From positions 1 through 64,000 of the IMG/VR virus record IMGVR_UViG_3300036766_002181: 64,000 nucleotides of DNA. The stretch is one strand, 5' to 3'. This document shows, one piece after another, positions 43,018 to 52,945 of this stretch. A model generated the notes under the pieces. That model saw nothing but the letters and a program-made list of their open reading frames with translations. It had not been told where the DNA came from and searched no databases. Every line of letters begins with the position of its first letter. Position 1 is the stretch's first letter. The position numbers and the translations under genes are program-made. This stretch comes from a virus.

Positions 43018-43911
43018 TTATCCGCCACGAACAATTCCGAGATATGCCAGGCTGTCTGTTCCATATATTCTTTGATTTGGTCCATAAGAATCCCAGCCTG
43101 CCGGCATAGAGGCAATCTCGTTAATTTCTCTTATGTCTTCATCAAGATTAAAAGACAAAGAAACCCTTGCCAGACTTAATAAAGTATTGTTTGTTGTTTG
43201 AATTTTGCTTATTATTTTTTCATTTCCAAGATCATCATATGGAGGAATTGTTGATATTCCTTCATTTAAAAACCCTGGAGTTATAATATCGTTCAAAATG
43301 CTGCCGTTGCCAATATAGGAAACCCCATCATCTAAAAAGGGAACAAAGTCTCGCTTGTCTCTAAAGTTAATAAATTGACTTATTCTGTCTGAATGTCCGC
43401 CAAGAAACCTCGTGTCCTGATTTCCCTCTTCCAGGGAAGCCCTTATATCATGAGCCGACTCCAAGTCTGTGCTTCTTTCCAGGAAGGGGATACTAAGCGG
43501 CCTGACAATGGCTTCTTGAGCCTGCGAAGGACCGTCATTAAACACAATTGGAAAGTTATAATTTTCTCCAAGCTCTATAAAGGCAACGGGATTAAACTTG
43601 TCATTTTCTTCCCAGGCCATACTATTTTCAAATTCTGTAAATGAAACAGGCTGGCCATATGTTATAACCCTGGTAATTCCCTTAAGCTGCCCAGACCAAA
43701 TCTTGTATAGGCCCTTAAATCTATAAGATTGCGTTGATATTTCAACACCTTGCCTAAATTGATCAACTTCTGATGTATTAATGGCTGGATTGCCAAGGGA
43801 CAATTCACTGTCTGTGGCTGCCTTGGATAGAGAAGAGCTTTTGGAGTCATCAAAAGGAAAGAACTCTGAGCTATCTGCGGTTGAAGCCTCGTCTAGAATT
43901 GAAACGGCCAT
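43018..43911 (-). CDS. Putative virion protein (297 residues)
   Basis: An unknown acidic, Ser-rich protein. The first 45 residues look disordered (ADSSEFFPFDDSKSSSL). A central part (GLYKIWSGQLKGITRVITY, NFPIVFNDGPSQAQ) and C-terminal strands (LARVSLSFNLDEDI) suggest a small structural adaptor. A 46-base spacer lies before it, the largest gap in this part of the virion operon, with no promoter that I can support. Confidence 0.5.
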   Translation of the reverse strand: MAVSILDEASTADSSEFFPFDDSKSSSLSKAATDSELSLGNPAINTSEVDQFRQGVEISTQSYRFKGLYKIWSGQLKGITRVITYGQPVSFTEFENSMAWEENDKFNPVAFIELGENYNFPIVFNDGPSQAQEAIVRPLSIPFLERSTDLESAHDIRASLEEGNQDTRFLGGHSDRISQFINFRDKRDFVPFLDDGVSYIGNGSILNDIITPGFLNEGISTIPPYDDLGNEKIISKIQTTNNTLLSLARVSLSFNLDEDIREINEIASMPAGWDSYGPNQRIYGTDSLAYLGIVRGG

Positions 43912-43957
43912 GTTGCTAAATATAATTGAACAACAATATGGGAATTTGTCTTATTTG

Positions 43958-46900
43958 TTAATATCGATTGAAATGGCCTTCAATCAATTGGAGAAGCAGG
44001 CTGTCTCGCAATCCGCTTCTTATATCTTCTCCAAGATATATGTCTTCAAACTTATAATCATATTTTGCCCTTTCGCAGATTGAGCTTTCTATAATATAGT
44101 TGCAGCCCAAAAATCTGGTCTTTCTTGGAATAAGTTGTGCAACAAAGGTTCCCATGTTTGTGTCGAACCACTTGTAAAACTCAAAGAAGCCCTTTAAATT
44201 AATTTTATCTTTAAGTTTGTTAAAATAAAGGTCACGAATTATATCAAGTTCTTTATATCCACAGGCAAACTGAAGTTCTGGATTTCCCAGAACATTGTTT
44301 AGTTCGTCAAGACTAGAAAATATTGTAATAATGTCCTGATCAAGACTATCAACAATAGAAAAGTCTATCGATAGCTTTGGACTGTCGGTTGCCTCTTCAT
44401 TTGGATTTATCTCATAAACTGGAGATGTTTCAATCCAGGGAGAAAGAGCTTGGGTAATCGTATCAAGGGATTGAAGGCCTCTAATGCGAACCTTGTTTTC
44501 TGTTGTTCCTTCATCAATTTTCGGAGACAAATAAGAGAAATAAAAATGCTCTGGCAAAATAGTCTCTTGACTTATTGGAAATCCTGTGCCAGATAGATGA
44601 AATTCATTTTGTGAGAAATCAGTAATTTCTATGCTGCCTGAAGAGTCTGAACTTAACACTATCTGGTCGGTTGAGGCATCTATACGAAGCCTTTCATAAG
44701 ATCCTGATACATCTACTGAGGCAAAGTTAAAATTCTTCTTGGGATCCCTTACGCCAACCGATCTATAGTTTAAGACATGCTCTAACCAGTCTTCTTCTGT
44801 AAGATACTTGGACCAAAATCTTATTTGTCCAATTCTGCCCTTAAAACTTCTCGTTTGCTCATCAGAGCCAGAGAGATGATCAGAAGGTGCCAGGGTAAGG
44901 CTAGAAGAACCCACGACCAACATGGGGCCAACTATTGAGCCTGTGGCATTTTGCCACCTAGAAGTAGATGGAAAATCTGCAAAATAAGAAGAGGTGGTAT
45001 ATGCCTCAAGTATTTCTCCATTATTCTGCTTTGCAGCCCGTAGAAAGTAGGACGAAGAAACATCTGAGTTTAGGCCAGGATAATCATTTCTTTGACGACC
45101 AAAAGAAATGTGCCATTGTTTTCCATCAAAAATATCTACCCCTGTTATTGGGAGCATGAAGGTTCTTGCTGCTGAAGAATCAGGGGCCGTATAAAGCTTT
45201 ATAGAAGAATCCTCAGAAGATGCAACAAGATTTGCCAGAATGTTTATTCCCGAGCTGCTGCTTAATTCTAGTCTGGCAAGACTTTGAGATGCAGGATATT
45301 CCATACTTGGAATAAAGCGATAAATTCCCTCTACAGAAAAAGAACCAGAGGTTAAAAGCGCATTGCTTGCCTGCGATGGACCAGCCAGAGGAACACCCGG
45401 CTCTACTCTGGAAGAAGATAGATATGGAGAGGTTATAAGCCCGCCCGAAACAAAATCCAACATGGTAGATACTTCAAATCTGTGCTCTCTATTAAAGCTT
45501 AGTGGTCTTTTTGTCGGGCCGCCATATTCTCTTATTCTGAAGTTTGAATCGGGATCTATGCCGGCAGAACGAATAAATGATTTGATCGAATGGATTGTTC
45601 CTTTTGACTTAAGAACATCTTGTAAATTAATCAAAATTCTGCGCCAGATTTGATTTTGAATATTTTGTAGACCAAGGATATTTGTCGAAAACCCTGTATC
45701 TAAATTTTCACCTTCAATGAATTGCTCAATGGTTGTTCCAACAAACAAAGATGGCAATTGAATTCCTTCCCTTCTTGCAAAGGCACTTAAAAAATCATTG
45801 GGTACTGTATCTGTTTCATCATATCCAATTTTGTTTAAGAACCCAAAATTTTGTATATAAAGCTTCATTTCATCAAAGAATTTTGCCCAGGTATAAAGCA
45901 GGGAAAGAAGAACCTGGGTAGAGCCCATCGTCGTATTTCTTGGCTCACTACCTGACATTGTTGTTACAATTTCTCCTTCTTCGGTAGATAGGCTATCCTG
46001 ATATTGACCTTCTTCAAGGTAGTGTCTAGGAATTAGCTTAGAAATCAAATTGGGATTGGCTTCGTCATAAATTGAGGCGCTTAATAAAAGATTTTCTCGC
46101 AAAGCCGCATTTCCTTCTACCCCTAAGAACAAAACAGGAGAAAACTCCAGGCGCTCAAGAAACATGGGAGTATCTCCTGAAGCAGAAAGAATCTCTCTAA
46201 CCCCAAGAGTCAATGCCCTGGTATTCAATCTTCCATGCAAAGAATTTTTTGAATAATCTAAAACAAGATTCGTATTACTACCAGAAGGCTCATTAAATCT
46301 GTAGTAAAGCTTTAAATTATCATCTGCAAAAATTGATTTTGTTTTAAATTCTTCTATTTGCTTTTTTGTTCTTAGACTGTGCCATATACGCAACTCGTCA
46401 ATTGAGCCAGAAAATGTACTATTCGGAGTATAAAGGGCTCCTAGCGAGCTTCCGCTGCCAATCAACATATCGCTTTGACCAGTTCCAAGCGAGCCAAACT
46501 CTATGGGCATCGAACTTGAAGTTTCTAACTTGCCATTTAAATAGCCATAAACAGTATGGGTTCCGGGAGATCTATCCCATGCCCAATGAATGTGATTCCA
46601 GGCTTCCCTTTCCAGATTTAACGTTACCTTGTCTTCATAGGCACCAGAGACGGCCAAAAAAGAAACTCCTGCCAGACTTGATCCTGTTAGTGATTCCAAG
46701 ACAACCGCAAATCCATTGTTTGATCCTGATTGTTTTGTTATAATTGATTGAGAAAGATTGCCGAGAGATTGACTTGGCACATATAGCTGCATCTCTATAG
46801 TCATTGAAGATAGCCCCGGATCTAGAACGGTTTCTCCTGTTTTTAATCTTGAGAGTTCTAAAAACTGACTGCCAGCAGAATCCTTAACAACAACCATGGT

Positions 46901-47344
46901 TCCGTCATCAGAGCCGACACCAGGAGCTGAACCTGAAAAAAATAAATATCCTTTGTTTTTTAAGAATTGATCATAAACGTATTTTTCAAAGCCCGTTAAT
47001 CCACCAAAGAATAACTCGTGTTCATTTTTTGTTCCATCAAATGGAAAATTATTGACTATCTTGTCAAAGGCAACATTGGTTTTTACTTGAGCACTATTAA
47101 AAAAGGTATGATTTGAAAACTCGCCGTAATTGACATTTAGCTGTTGAGTAGACTGTAGTCCTGTTCCTTGAATATTATATTTAAAGGAGCCTGTAGATCC
47201 TATCGATAGACCTTCCTCTTGGCTTGAATCTGAAAAATTAAGTCCTGGACTTTCTTCTATCTCCTGCTGTCCTCTAACGACGGTTGGTATAAAAAGCGGA
47301 GGTCTAAGCGTTCTAAGCCTTTCTATATTGCTACCAAAAGCCAT
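43958..47344 (-). CDS. Large virion protein with two LamG-like domains
   Basis: A 1128-residue protein. A first LamG/ConA domain lies at about residues 160-330: SSMTIEMQLYVPSQ, AWNHIHWAWDRSPG, TVYGYLNGKLETS, GSIDELRIWHSLRTKKQIEE. A second, more degenerate one lies at about 690-880, ending KGRIGQIRFWSKYLTEEDW. The N-terminal 100 residues and the C-terminal 150 (YKELDIIRDLYFNKLKDKIN) are unknown. Size and place after the gp6-like gene would suit a baseplate wedge or side-fibre protein that has picked up glycan-binding domains. It has no signal peptide. Confidence 0.65.
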   Translation of the reverse strand: MAFGSNIERLRTLRPPLFIPTVVRGQQEIEESPGLNFSDSSQEEGLSIGSTGSFKYNIQGTGLQSTQQLNVNYGEFSNHTFFNSAQVKTNVAFDKIVNNFPFDGTKNEHELFFGGLTGFEKYVYDQFLKNKGYLFFSGSAPGVGSDDGTMVVVKDSAGSQFLELSRLKTGETVLDPGLSSMTIEMQLYVPSQSLGNLSQSIITKQSGSNNGFAVVLESLTGSSLAGVSFLAVSGAYEDKVTLNLEREAWNHIHWAWDRSPGTHTVYGYLNGKLETSSSMPIEFGSLGTGQSDMLIGSGSSLGALYTPNSTFSGSIDELRIWHSLRTKKQIEEFKTKSIFADDNLKLYYRFNEPSGSNTNLVLDYSKNSLHGRLNTRALTLGVREILSASGDTPMFLERLEFSPVLFLGVEGNAALRENLLLSASIYDEANPNLISKLIPRHYLEEGQYQDSLSTEEGEIVTTMSGSEPRNTTMGSTQVLLSLLYTWAKFFDEMKLYIQNFGFLNKIGYDETDTVPNDFLSAFARREGIQLPSLFVGTTIEQFIEGENLDTGFSTNILGLQNIQNQIWRRILINLQDVLKSKGTIHSIKSFIRSAGIDPDSNFRIREYGGPTKRPLSFNREHRFEVSTMLDFVSGGLITSPYLSSSRVEPGVPLAGPSQASNALLTSGSFSVEGIYRFIPSMEYPASQSLARLELSSSSGINILANLVASSEDSSIKLYTAPDSSAARTFMLPITGVDIFDGKQWHISFGRQRNDYPGLNSDVSSSYFLRAAKQNNGEILEAYTTSSYFADFPSTSRWQNATGSIVGPMLVVGSSSLTLAPSDHLSGSDEQTRSFKGRIGQIRFWSKYLTEEDWLEHVLNYRSVGVRDPKKNFNFASVDVSGSYERLRIDASTDQIVLSSDSSGSIEITDFSQNEFHLSGTGFPISQETILPEHFYFSYLSPKIDEGTTENKVRIRGLQSLDTITQALSPWIETSPVYEINPNEEATDSPKLSIDFSIVDSLDQDIITIFSSLDELNNVLGNPELQFACGYKELDIIRDLYFNKLKDKINLKGFFEFYKWFDTNMGTFVAQLIPRKTRFLGCNYIIESSICERAKYDYKFEDIYLGEDIRSGLRDSLLLQLIEGHFNRY

Positions 47345-47349
47345 TGATA

Positions 47350-48900
47350 CTATTTGGTTACCTTAAAAATAAAGCCCTTATTGTTAACGACAAAATCTTT
47401 TCCTTGATCATTTTTGATAATAAACTCTAGCTCATAAACTTCATTAATGTCTAGATCGCACGGAAATAGATCAAAATACATGCCATCGGAGTCTGTTGAT
47501 AGCCTTGTGTTTATAGAGAATGGAATAACTTCTTCATGCTTGGAATATGCCTTAATCAATCTCCATCTCATGTCTGGAACAATTAGTGGCCTTGTTGGTA
47601 CAGGATATCTTGTTGCAACCTGGCTTAAATCTCTGTCTTGCGCAAAAACTCTAATTCTTGCCTGCTCTTCCTTCTTATAGGATTGTTTAAGGTTGGTCGC
47701 ATTTACAACGTAGTTTTTTTCAAACGAGTTATTGTAGCCACCAAGAAGTTTTTTAAACTTAAAATAGTTTGTCGCAAGCGTCACCAGCCCAGAGGCATTC
47801 TTCCAGGTTCCTTTTAACTCGACTTCATTTCTGTTGGCGATGAAATTGTTAAGTTCAGAATCCGTTGTGGGGTCTAATATAAAATTTGAATAGTAAATAC
47901 CCATATCTAGTAATGAGCCAGAAAAGGATTGAGAGTAATAAACAACGCTTCTTGTAAGATGGTTTATACTTGCACTAAAGTTTGGCTGAAAACTGGAGGT
48001 CATAAATTCGATGCTTTTACTAGCGGCAAATTCAAGCTCAACACAATTTGCTCCTGTTATATCTGCGCCGCCAGAAACAAAGTTAATAAGATTTCCTTGA
48101 ACCTGGTTATAAACGAAAAAACTTTGACTTAAAGAAAATCTTGGATCACCAGAAGTGTCTGCAAGTCTGTCATCATCAAACTCGACAACAAGTCTTGGTC
48201 TTAGTGTGGAATTCATTGCCTGCCGTGAGCCAAATCTTTTAACAAATCTTGTTATTCCGTCTTGCTCTTGAGAATCTATAAAAGAAATTCTAAATCCATT
48301 GTTATCAACGATTCCAACAATCGAAGCAGAGACAAGCTTGGTTACATTGAAAAAGGCATCTTCATCGCCACGTTCAAATTGTTGAACAATGCCGAGACTT
48401 TCTGACCCAAATCCAAGATCACCAGAAACAAATATATCAATATTAGAATCTCCTATGTTTCCTTGGGCAGATGCTCCAGAAAGGCTCCAGGCAACGCCAT
48501 AGCTGGCAGATTCAAAATTTGCCGTATCTAAGTCTCTATAGGCTACAACATCAAATCCCCTGCCTTCGTCAAATGCTTTTGCTAGTGGATAGGCCACTAA
48601 GTCATAGTTTGAAGGAACGGTTTGCCCACCGTATACATCCTTCAATCTCAAAGAAGCCGTAAAGCTTGGATGAGAAACTCTCTCTATTGTTAAAAAATCT
48701 TCAGGATAATCGAATTTAAGCAAAAGTCTTGACAACTCTACGACAGGACCAGAAGAACCTGACAATGTAGACTCGTTATAAAGTTTATAGGCATCTAAGG
48801 TTCCAGCCTGGCCCGTATTGCTTGTAGAGGCTCGTTTGCCTGCAATAATTTTGTCTTGCAAATATGCGTCTTTAGAGGCACTTAAAAGTCTGTAGGTCAT
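47350..48900 (-). CDS. Putative virion protein, DNRLRE-like N-terminus
   Basis: A 516-residue protein. The first 250 residues (DAYLQDKIIAGKRAST, then SRLLLKFDYPEDF, TASLRLKDVYGG, YDLVAYPLAKAFDEG and FNVTKLVSA) resemble the DNRLRE beta-sandwich seen in extracellular carbohydrate-associated proteins. The match is by eye and weak. It directly follows the gp6-like gene (2-base gap), where T4 has wedge protein gp7. Confidence 0.5.
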   Translation of the reverse strand: MTYRLLSASKDAYLQDKIIAGKRASTSNTGQAGTLDAYKLYNESTLSGSSGPVVELSRLLLKFDYPEDFLTIERVSHPSFTASLRLKDVYGGQTVPSNYDLVAYPLAKAFDEGRGFDVVAYRDLDTANFESASYGVAWSLSGASAQGNIGDSNIDIFVSGDLGFGSESLGIVQQFERGDEDAFFNVTKLVSASIVGIVDNNGFRISFIDSQEQDGITRFVKRFGSRQAMNSTLRPRLVVEFDDDRLADTSGDPRFSLSQSFFVYNQVQGNLINFVSGGADITGANCVELEFAASKSIEFMTSSFQPNFSASINHLTRSVVYYSQSFSGSLLDMGIYYSNFILDPTTDSELNNFIANRNEVELKGTWKNASGLVTLATNYFKFKKLLGGYNNSFEKNYVVNATNLKQSYKKEEQARIRVFAQDRDLSQVATRYPVPTRPLIVPDMRWRLIKAYSKHEEVIPFSINTRLSTDSDGMYFDLFPCDLDINEVYELEFIIKNDQGKDFVVNNKGFIFKVTK

Positions 48901-48902
48901 TG

Positions 48903-50795
48903 TTAAATGATTGATCCCTTTATATCAAATTCTGGGAATCTAAGTTCAAAAATTCCACCAGGAGGGGTAAACAGAATTCTGTTTTCTGTATTTGTTTTAA
49001 TATCATACTGCACATCGGAGTACATTCTTATTGCCGCATTCTTTTCATCGCCGGCAGAAGATATTTGTCCATAAATGTTTTCGATTCTTAAATCAGAAAT
49101 AGTAGCAACTCCTGCCGTATTGAAGATAATGTTTTCAATATCATTTAGGTAAACCGGCTGATCAATCTCGAAATTCTTGATATTAAAATACGTTTTTAGT
49201 TTGCTTATGATATTTTGCTTAACAAGGTTTTTGTTTAATCCAGGTTGGGCTGTTATTGAAAAATAAACAACAAAATTAATAACCCTTGCATCTAAAATAT
49301 CGATAGCATCATTTGACATTCTATATTTGTTCAAATAGGTAGAAAGGTTCTTTTTTAAACTGTCAGGCGAAACAATCAATTGACTATTTCTATTTCTAGA
49401 GATAATAAAAACATTTGAAGCCAATGGGTTATTGGCACTTGGTCTGACGCTGGCTCTGAAAACTCTGCCAAAATTGGCCGGCATCGTATAGATCCTTGCC
49501 AAGAGATCCTCTCTTGAGGCAATTCTAGACTGTGCTGCCTTTACGGCAGGAATACGAAGTTTTAGCTCATCTGAAGAAGGGGCATCTTCCCCGCCTGAAG
49601 ATTCCGTTTGATTAACAGTATCTATAGAAGCCCTGATAAACTGTGAAACTTCAGCAGTAGGATTCCCTGGAAAGCTCATTAAGAGAGTTGAAATATTTCT
49701 TATTGTTCGGGGGCCAACATTGTGTGTCAGACCGCCGCCGTGACGGAAGGCAACCGTTATTAAACTATTTGGAGCAATTACACCAAGGGTTGTTGAGCGA
49801 AGAAGATTGTTTGGGTTTAACGTAAATCTGGAGAAGTTTCTTTTTCCATAAAGCGGAATTGCAAATTCGCTTGGATCAGGAACAATATCATCATCTAGGG
49901 ATTGCGCCGAGCCACCACCGAATGTTAAGATTGTCAATCTGGTATTAAGCTGCATCTCAGAAATAAATCTATAGGGAGCTGGTACTATAGCCAAGGAATC
50001 CTTAACCAGCTCATTGTCTTCGTTTTTGTTTAAAATTGCCTGAAATATAGAATCTTGCGTAAGGTGGCCGACCTGATAATATTCGTTACCAAGGTTATCA
50101 TTTACTGAAATAATCTCTGTTACATTTTCTCTGCCAAGAGTATGGCGTTTAAATTGTTCAAAAGAACCAACAGAGATAGACTCTTCGGTTCTAAAACCAG
50201 AAATGCAAATACCTTTATTTAATTCTGGAGGATTAGAAAGAATAAACGTGGTTGGCTCACTATTTGCATTTGTTCTGCCTACGGCAATATTGCAAACAAG
50301 TTTGCCTGCTTTGTTTGTTTCTGAAAAATCAATATCCTCAACAAGCTCAAACTGGGTACCATTGCCAGATTGAACAACCGATCCTGCAAGAACAACTGGT
50401 AGGGCAACTGGACTTGGTACTAACTCTCCTGTTAGTACGTCTCTTGCTGCAGGAATCTCTACGTAGAAGGTTTGTTCCACAACCGCAGGAGAAGCACCAA
50501 CAATATCAACACCTGCCTGGCGTAAATGATTTTCTATATTTGCTACCTCTCTGGCCGTTTCAGGATTAAGTTCATGAAACATATGATCAAGGTAAAAAGA
50601 ATCTACATCCCCAACATAGGCAGCAAAGTCCAAAAGAAGGCCGCCGAGGCTTGTTTCTGAAAAGTCTTTTATATTGTTTGGAAAATGGATTCTTGCATAC
50701 TCTAAAAGGTCTGCCCTAAATCCATCGAAGTCTTTGTTAAGGTACTTTCTTTGTCTAACAGACTTTAAAATATCCTTCTTTGATGCAGTGCTCAT
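48903..50795 (-). CDS. Baseplate wedge protein (T4 gp6/J-like)
   Basis: A 630-residue protein. The N-terminus matches the gp6 family well: KYLNKDFDGFRADLLEYAR, FPNNIKDFSETSLGGLLLD, AAYVGDVDSFYLDHMF and ELNPETAREVANIE. The rest includes the J-like region (AAQSRIASREDLLARIYTMP) and a C-terminal domain (ARVINFVVYFSITAQPG). gp6 joins neighbouring wedges into the ring of the contractile baseplate. The start ATG overlaps the stop of the gp25-like gene (ATGA type), the same gene pair seen in many contractile tails. Confidence 0.9.
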   Translation of the reverse strand: MSTASKKDILKSVRQRKYLNKDFDGFRADLLEYARIHFPNNIKDFSETSLGGLLLDFAAYVGDVDSFYLDHMFHELNPETAREVANIENHLRQAGVDIVGASPAVVEQTFYVEIPAARDVLTGELVPSPVALPVVLAGSVVQSGNGTQFELVEDIDFSETNKAGKLVCNIAVGRTNANSEPTTFILSNPPELNKGICISGFRTEESISVGSFEQFKRHTLGRENVTEIISVNDNLGNEYYQVGHLTQDSIFQAILNKNEDNELVKDSLAIVPAPYRFISEMQLNTRLTILTFGGGSAQSLDDDIVPDPSEFAIPLYGKRNFSRFTLNPNNLLRSTTLGVIAPNSLITVAFRHGGGLTHNVGPRTIRNISTLLMSFPGNPTAEVSQFIRASIDTVNQTESSGGEDAPSSDELKLRIPAVKAAQSRIASREDLLARIYTMPANFGRVFRASVRPSANNPLASNVFIISRNRNSQLIVSPDSLKKNLSTYLNKYRMSNDAIDILDARVINFVVYFSITAQPGLNKNLVKQNIISKLKTYFNIKNFEIDQPVYLNDIENIIFNTAGVATISDLRIENIYGQISSAGDEKNAAIRMYSDVQYDIKTNTENRILFTPPGGIFELRFPEFDIKGSII

Positions 50796-51271
50796 AATAC
50801 TGTTAGTACCAATTCTATTTGGTCCCTTTCGATATTTAGAGACTGAGAAGCATAAACAACTAGAATTTTAATTCTTCTCAGGGCGCTAAGATCCTCTTGT
50901 TTATCTAGAGTTGAATCAAACTCAAGTGGAACAACATAGGGCATAAACTTTGAAATTGCCGTATTAATCCTAATCATTGCCTCGGCATCAAAGTCATCCT
51001 TGTTGTTGTATTCTGCCATAAGTGGCAAAAGGTTTGCCCCAAGGTCAAATTGATTAATTCTTTCCCCATGATTTGTTAAAAGAAGATTTTTGATATTGTC
51101 CTTAATTTCGTCCTTGACGTTGTAATGCATTGTGAATATTTCTTTTTCAGTAGAATCAAGTGCCAATGGAGTCTTTATTCCTATTGGGGTTAGGGATTGG
51201 TTCTTTGTAATAACATCGTTTCTTCTAGAGTCTTCTCTTATGCCCACATTTTTAAAGCTAAGGGTTGTCAT
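50792..51271 (-). CDS. Baseplate wedge protein (T4 gp25-like)
   Basis: A 159-residue protein with the gp25/lysozyme-like fold of contractile tail baseplates: KDNIKNLLLTNHGERINQF and DLGANLLPLMAEYN, then IRINTAISKFMPYVV and IKILVVYASQSL. The usual EPR-type core is NHGERIN here. It starts sheath assembly at the baseplate and pairs with the gp6-like protein encoded directly downstream (4-base overlap). A 66-base AT-rich spacer lies upstream with no gene in it. Confidence 0.88.
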   Translation of the reverse strand: MTTLSFKNVGIREDSRRNDVITKNQSLTPIGIKTPLALDSTEKEIFTMHYNVKDEIKDNIKNLLLTNHGERINQFDLGANLLPLMAEYNNKDDFDAEAMIRINTAISKFMPYVVPLEFDSTLDKQEDLSALRRIKILVVYASQSLNIERDQIELVLTVL

Positions 51272-51337
51272 ATATATGATTAATGTTAATTAGAAATCTC
51301 TCAGATATTTGAATATAAGAAATTGGCGAATAGTTGA

Positions 51338-52939
51338 CTAGGTTCCAAAAATCTTCGTACTGCGCGAATCTAGGACGCTTGTAGACGTTTGTTCTTTAAG
51401 GGCATCCAAGGGCTTTAGATTCTTGGGAACGGCCTGTAGAGGTGCCAGGGCAGCCAGAAGGCTAGGAATGGGGGCTCCCAGATTTCCCCTTGCATTGCTA
51501 AAGGCAACATGTACGGTTTCGCTGGCAAGCTTGGTTAATTGATCTCTTAATAGGTCTATTTGATCCTGAAGTTTTTGAACCGTTGCCTGAAATTTGGTCC
51601 ACCTTATATAGGGTTCAATTTCCCCTGTGCTTTTGCCCAAATAGATCTTTTTGCTTTCGATTTGTATTAGGCCATTTTCGTCTATAAAAAAGTAACCAAG
51701 ATCCTCGTCGGGATCTCCTTCTCGAACAAGAAGAACGGTTCCCTTTATCCCAAATTCAGAATCTCTTCTGGCAATGAGACGAATATGATCAGATTTTTCA
51801 ACAATATGGGCCTTATTAAAGGTACCTGTTTTTCCGTCAACTGCTGGCAAAGAAAGGGAATCTTCCGGGTTAAGTTTTAGGTTAAAGTTCTTGTCTCCCT
51901 CTGTTTGCATTGAAACATAGATTCTTGAGGCATCATTTTCAAAGTCAGGATCTCCTTCTTTTGGGTTATCCTTTTTCGAGAATCCTTTGCGATGAGGCGA
52001 TTTATCTGTTTCTAGGTCGCCTCTTGTATTTTTTGCAATTCGTGGATCTGTTCTTTCAGGAGCGGAGTTGCCTTCTGTTTCCTTAAGTGGAGCCTTTCTG
52101 CTTCTACCAACAACGCAGTCTACTGTTCCGGCCTTTCCCTTGGCATCGTTTGGGTTACTAACCTGTCCGGTTCTATCTTCGCCTAGTGAAATAAGAGTAT
52201 TGTTTTTTCCTTGAATAACGAAATCTTGCGGGCGCTTCTTCCACCTTGGAACAGATTCTTGAGTTGTTAGAGGATAAGCTTTAGAGTTTTTCTTTATTTG
52301 CTCGTAGGGTTCAATTTTTTGAGCAGTATCTTGATCAAAATTTAATGTTAGGGTCTGCTTGGTATTGCCACCATTTGGAAAGCTCGGAGCCGGAACGTCC
52401 TTGCCGCCATTGGCTTCTATTTTTGCCCTTTCTTCAGTTGAATAGTTTCCAGGATTGATAGAAGGATCATATCTTCTATCAAAATGTGTGTAATTAACAT
52501 CCTCAATTGTTCTTTGGCTTGCTATTCTCGTAAACCAAAAACCCTGTGGACCATTGGTTTCCTGGTATGCCTCGTAGATTACATAAACAGTTTCACCAGG
52601 AGTTATTGGTAACATTATGTGACTTGAGAAAAAAGGAAACAATATTGTATTGTTTAGTGGACTTGTTCCACCTGCCTGACTAACAATTCTGGCGATTATA
52701 GAATTAATCGGCATTACGTCAACAATGTCGGCGTTGTCTACGGTGGAGGCAATTGCATCTAATTCTTCGTCTGTTAAAAGACCCGGATCTGAAATCACAT
52801 CTAAAACAACTGCTCGTTGAAGAGTTGGGATTTGGTTTCCGCCAAACTGCCTTACCTTCTCTAGGTCGTCACTAATATGGTTTGATGCCCTGCCTCCAAG
52901 AAGACTTCTCTGAACATTTTCTCCGATTCTTCTTGCCAT
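51338..52939 (-). CDS. Baseplate hub/spike protein (T4 gp5 N-domain-like)
   Basis: A 533-residue protein. Around residues 75-150 an OB-fold region (INSIIARIVSQAG, ILFPFFSSHIMLPITPGETVYVIYE, FWFTRI) resembles the gp5/VgrG-type hub entry domain of phage baseplates. The middle is Lys/Asp-rich and low in structure (FSKKDNPKEGDPDFEND). A C-terminal helix (KFQATVQKLQDQIDLLRDQL) may trimerise. I see no lysozyme catalytic domain and no clear triple-beta-helix repeat. The gp5 identity rests on the OB-like stretch and the neighbours gp25 and gp6. Confidence 0.65.
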   Translation of the reverse strand: MARRIGENVQRSLLGGRASNHISDDLEKVRQFGGNQIPTLQRAVVLDVISDPGLLTDEELDAIASTVDNADIVDVMPINSIIARIVSQAGGTSPLNNTILFPFFSSHIMLPITPGETVYVIYEAYQETNGPQGFWFTRIASQRTIEDVNYTHFDRRYDPSINPGNYSTEERAKIEANGGKDVPAPSFPNGGNTKQTLTLNFDQDTAQKIEPYEQIKKNSKAYPLTTQESVPRWKKRPQDFVIQGKNNTLISLGEDRTGQVSNPNDAKGKAGTVDCVVGRSRKAPLKETEGNSAPERTDPRIAKNTRGDLETDKSPHRKGFSKKDNPKEGDPDFENDASRIYVSMQTEGDKNFNLKLNPEDSLSLPAVDGKTGTFNKAHIVEKSDHIRLIARRDSEFGIKGTVLLVREGDPDEDLGYFFIDENGLIQIESKKIYLGKSTGEIEPYIRWTKFQATVQKLQDQIDLLRDQLTKLASETVHVAFSNARGNLGAPIPSLLAALAPLQAVPKNLKPLDALKEQTSTSVLDSRSTKIFGT

Positions 52940-52945
52940 GTTTTT

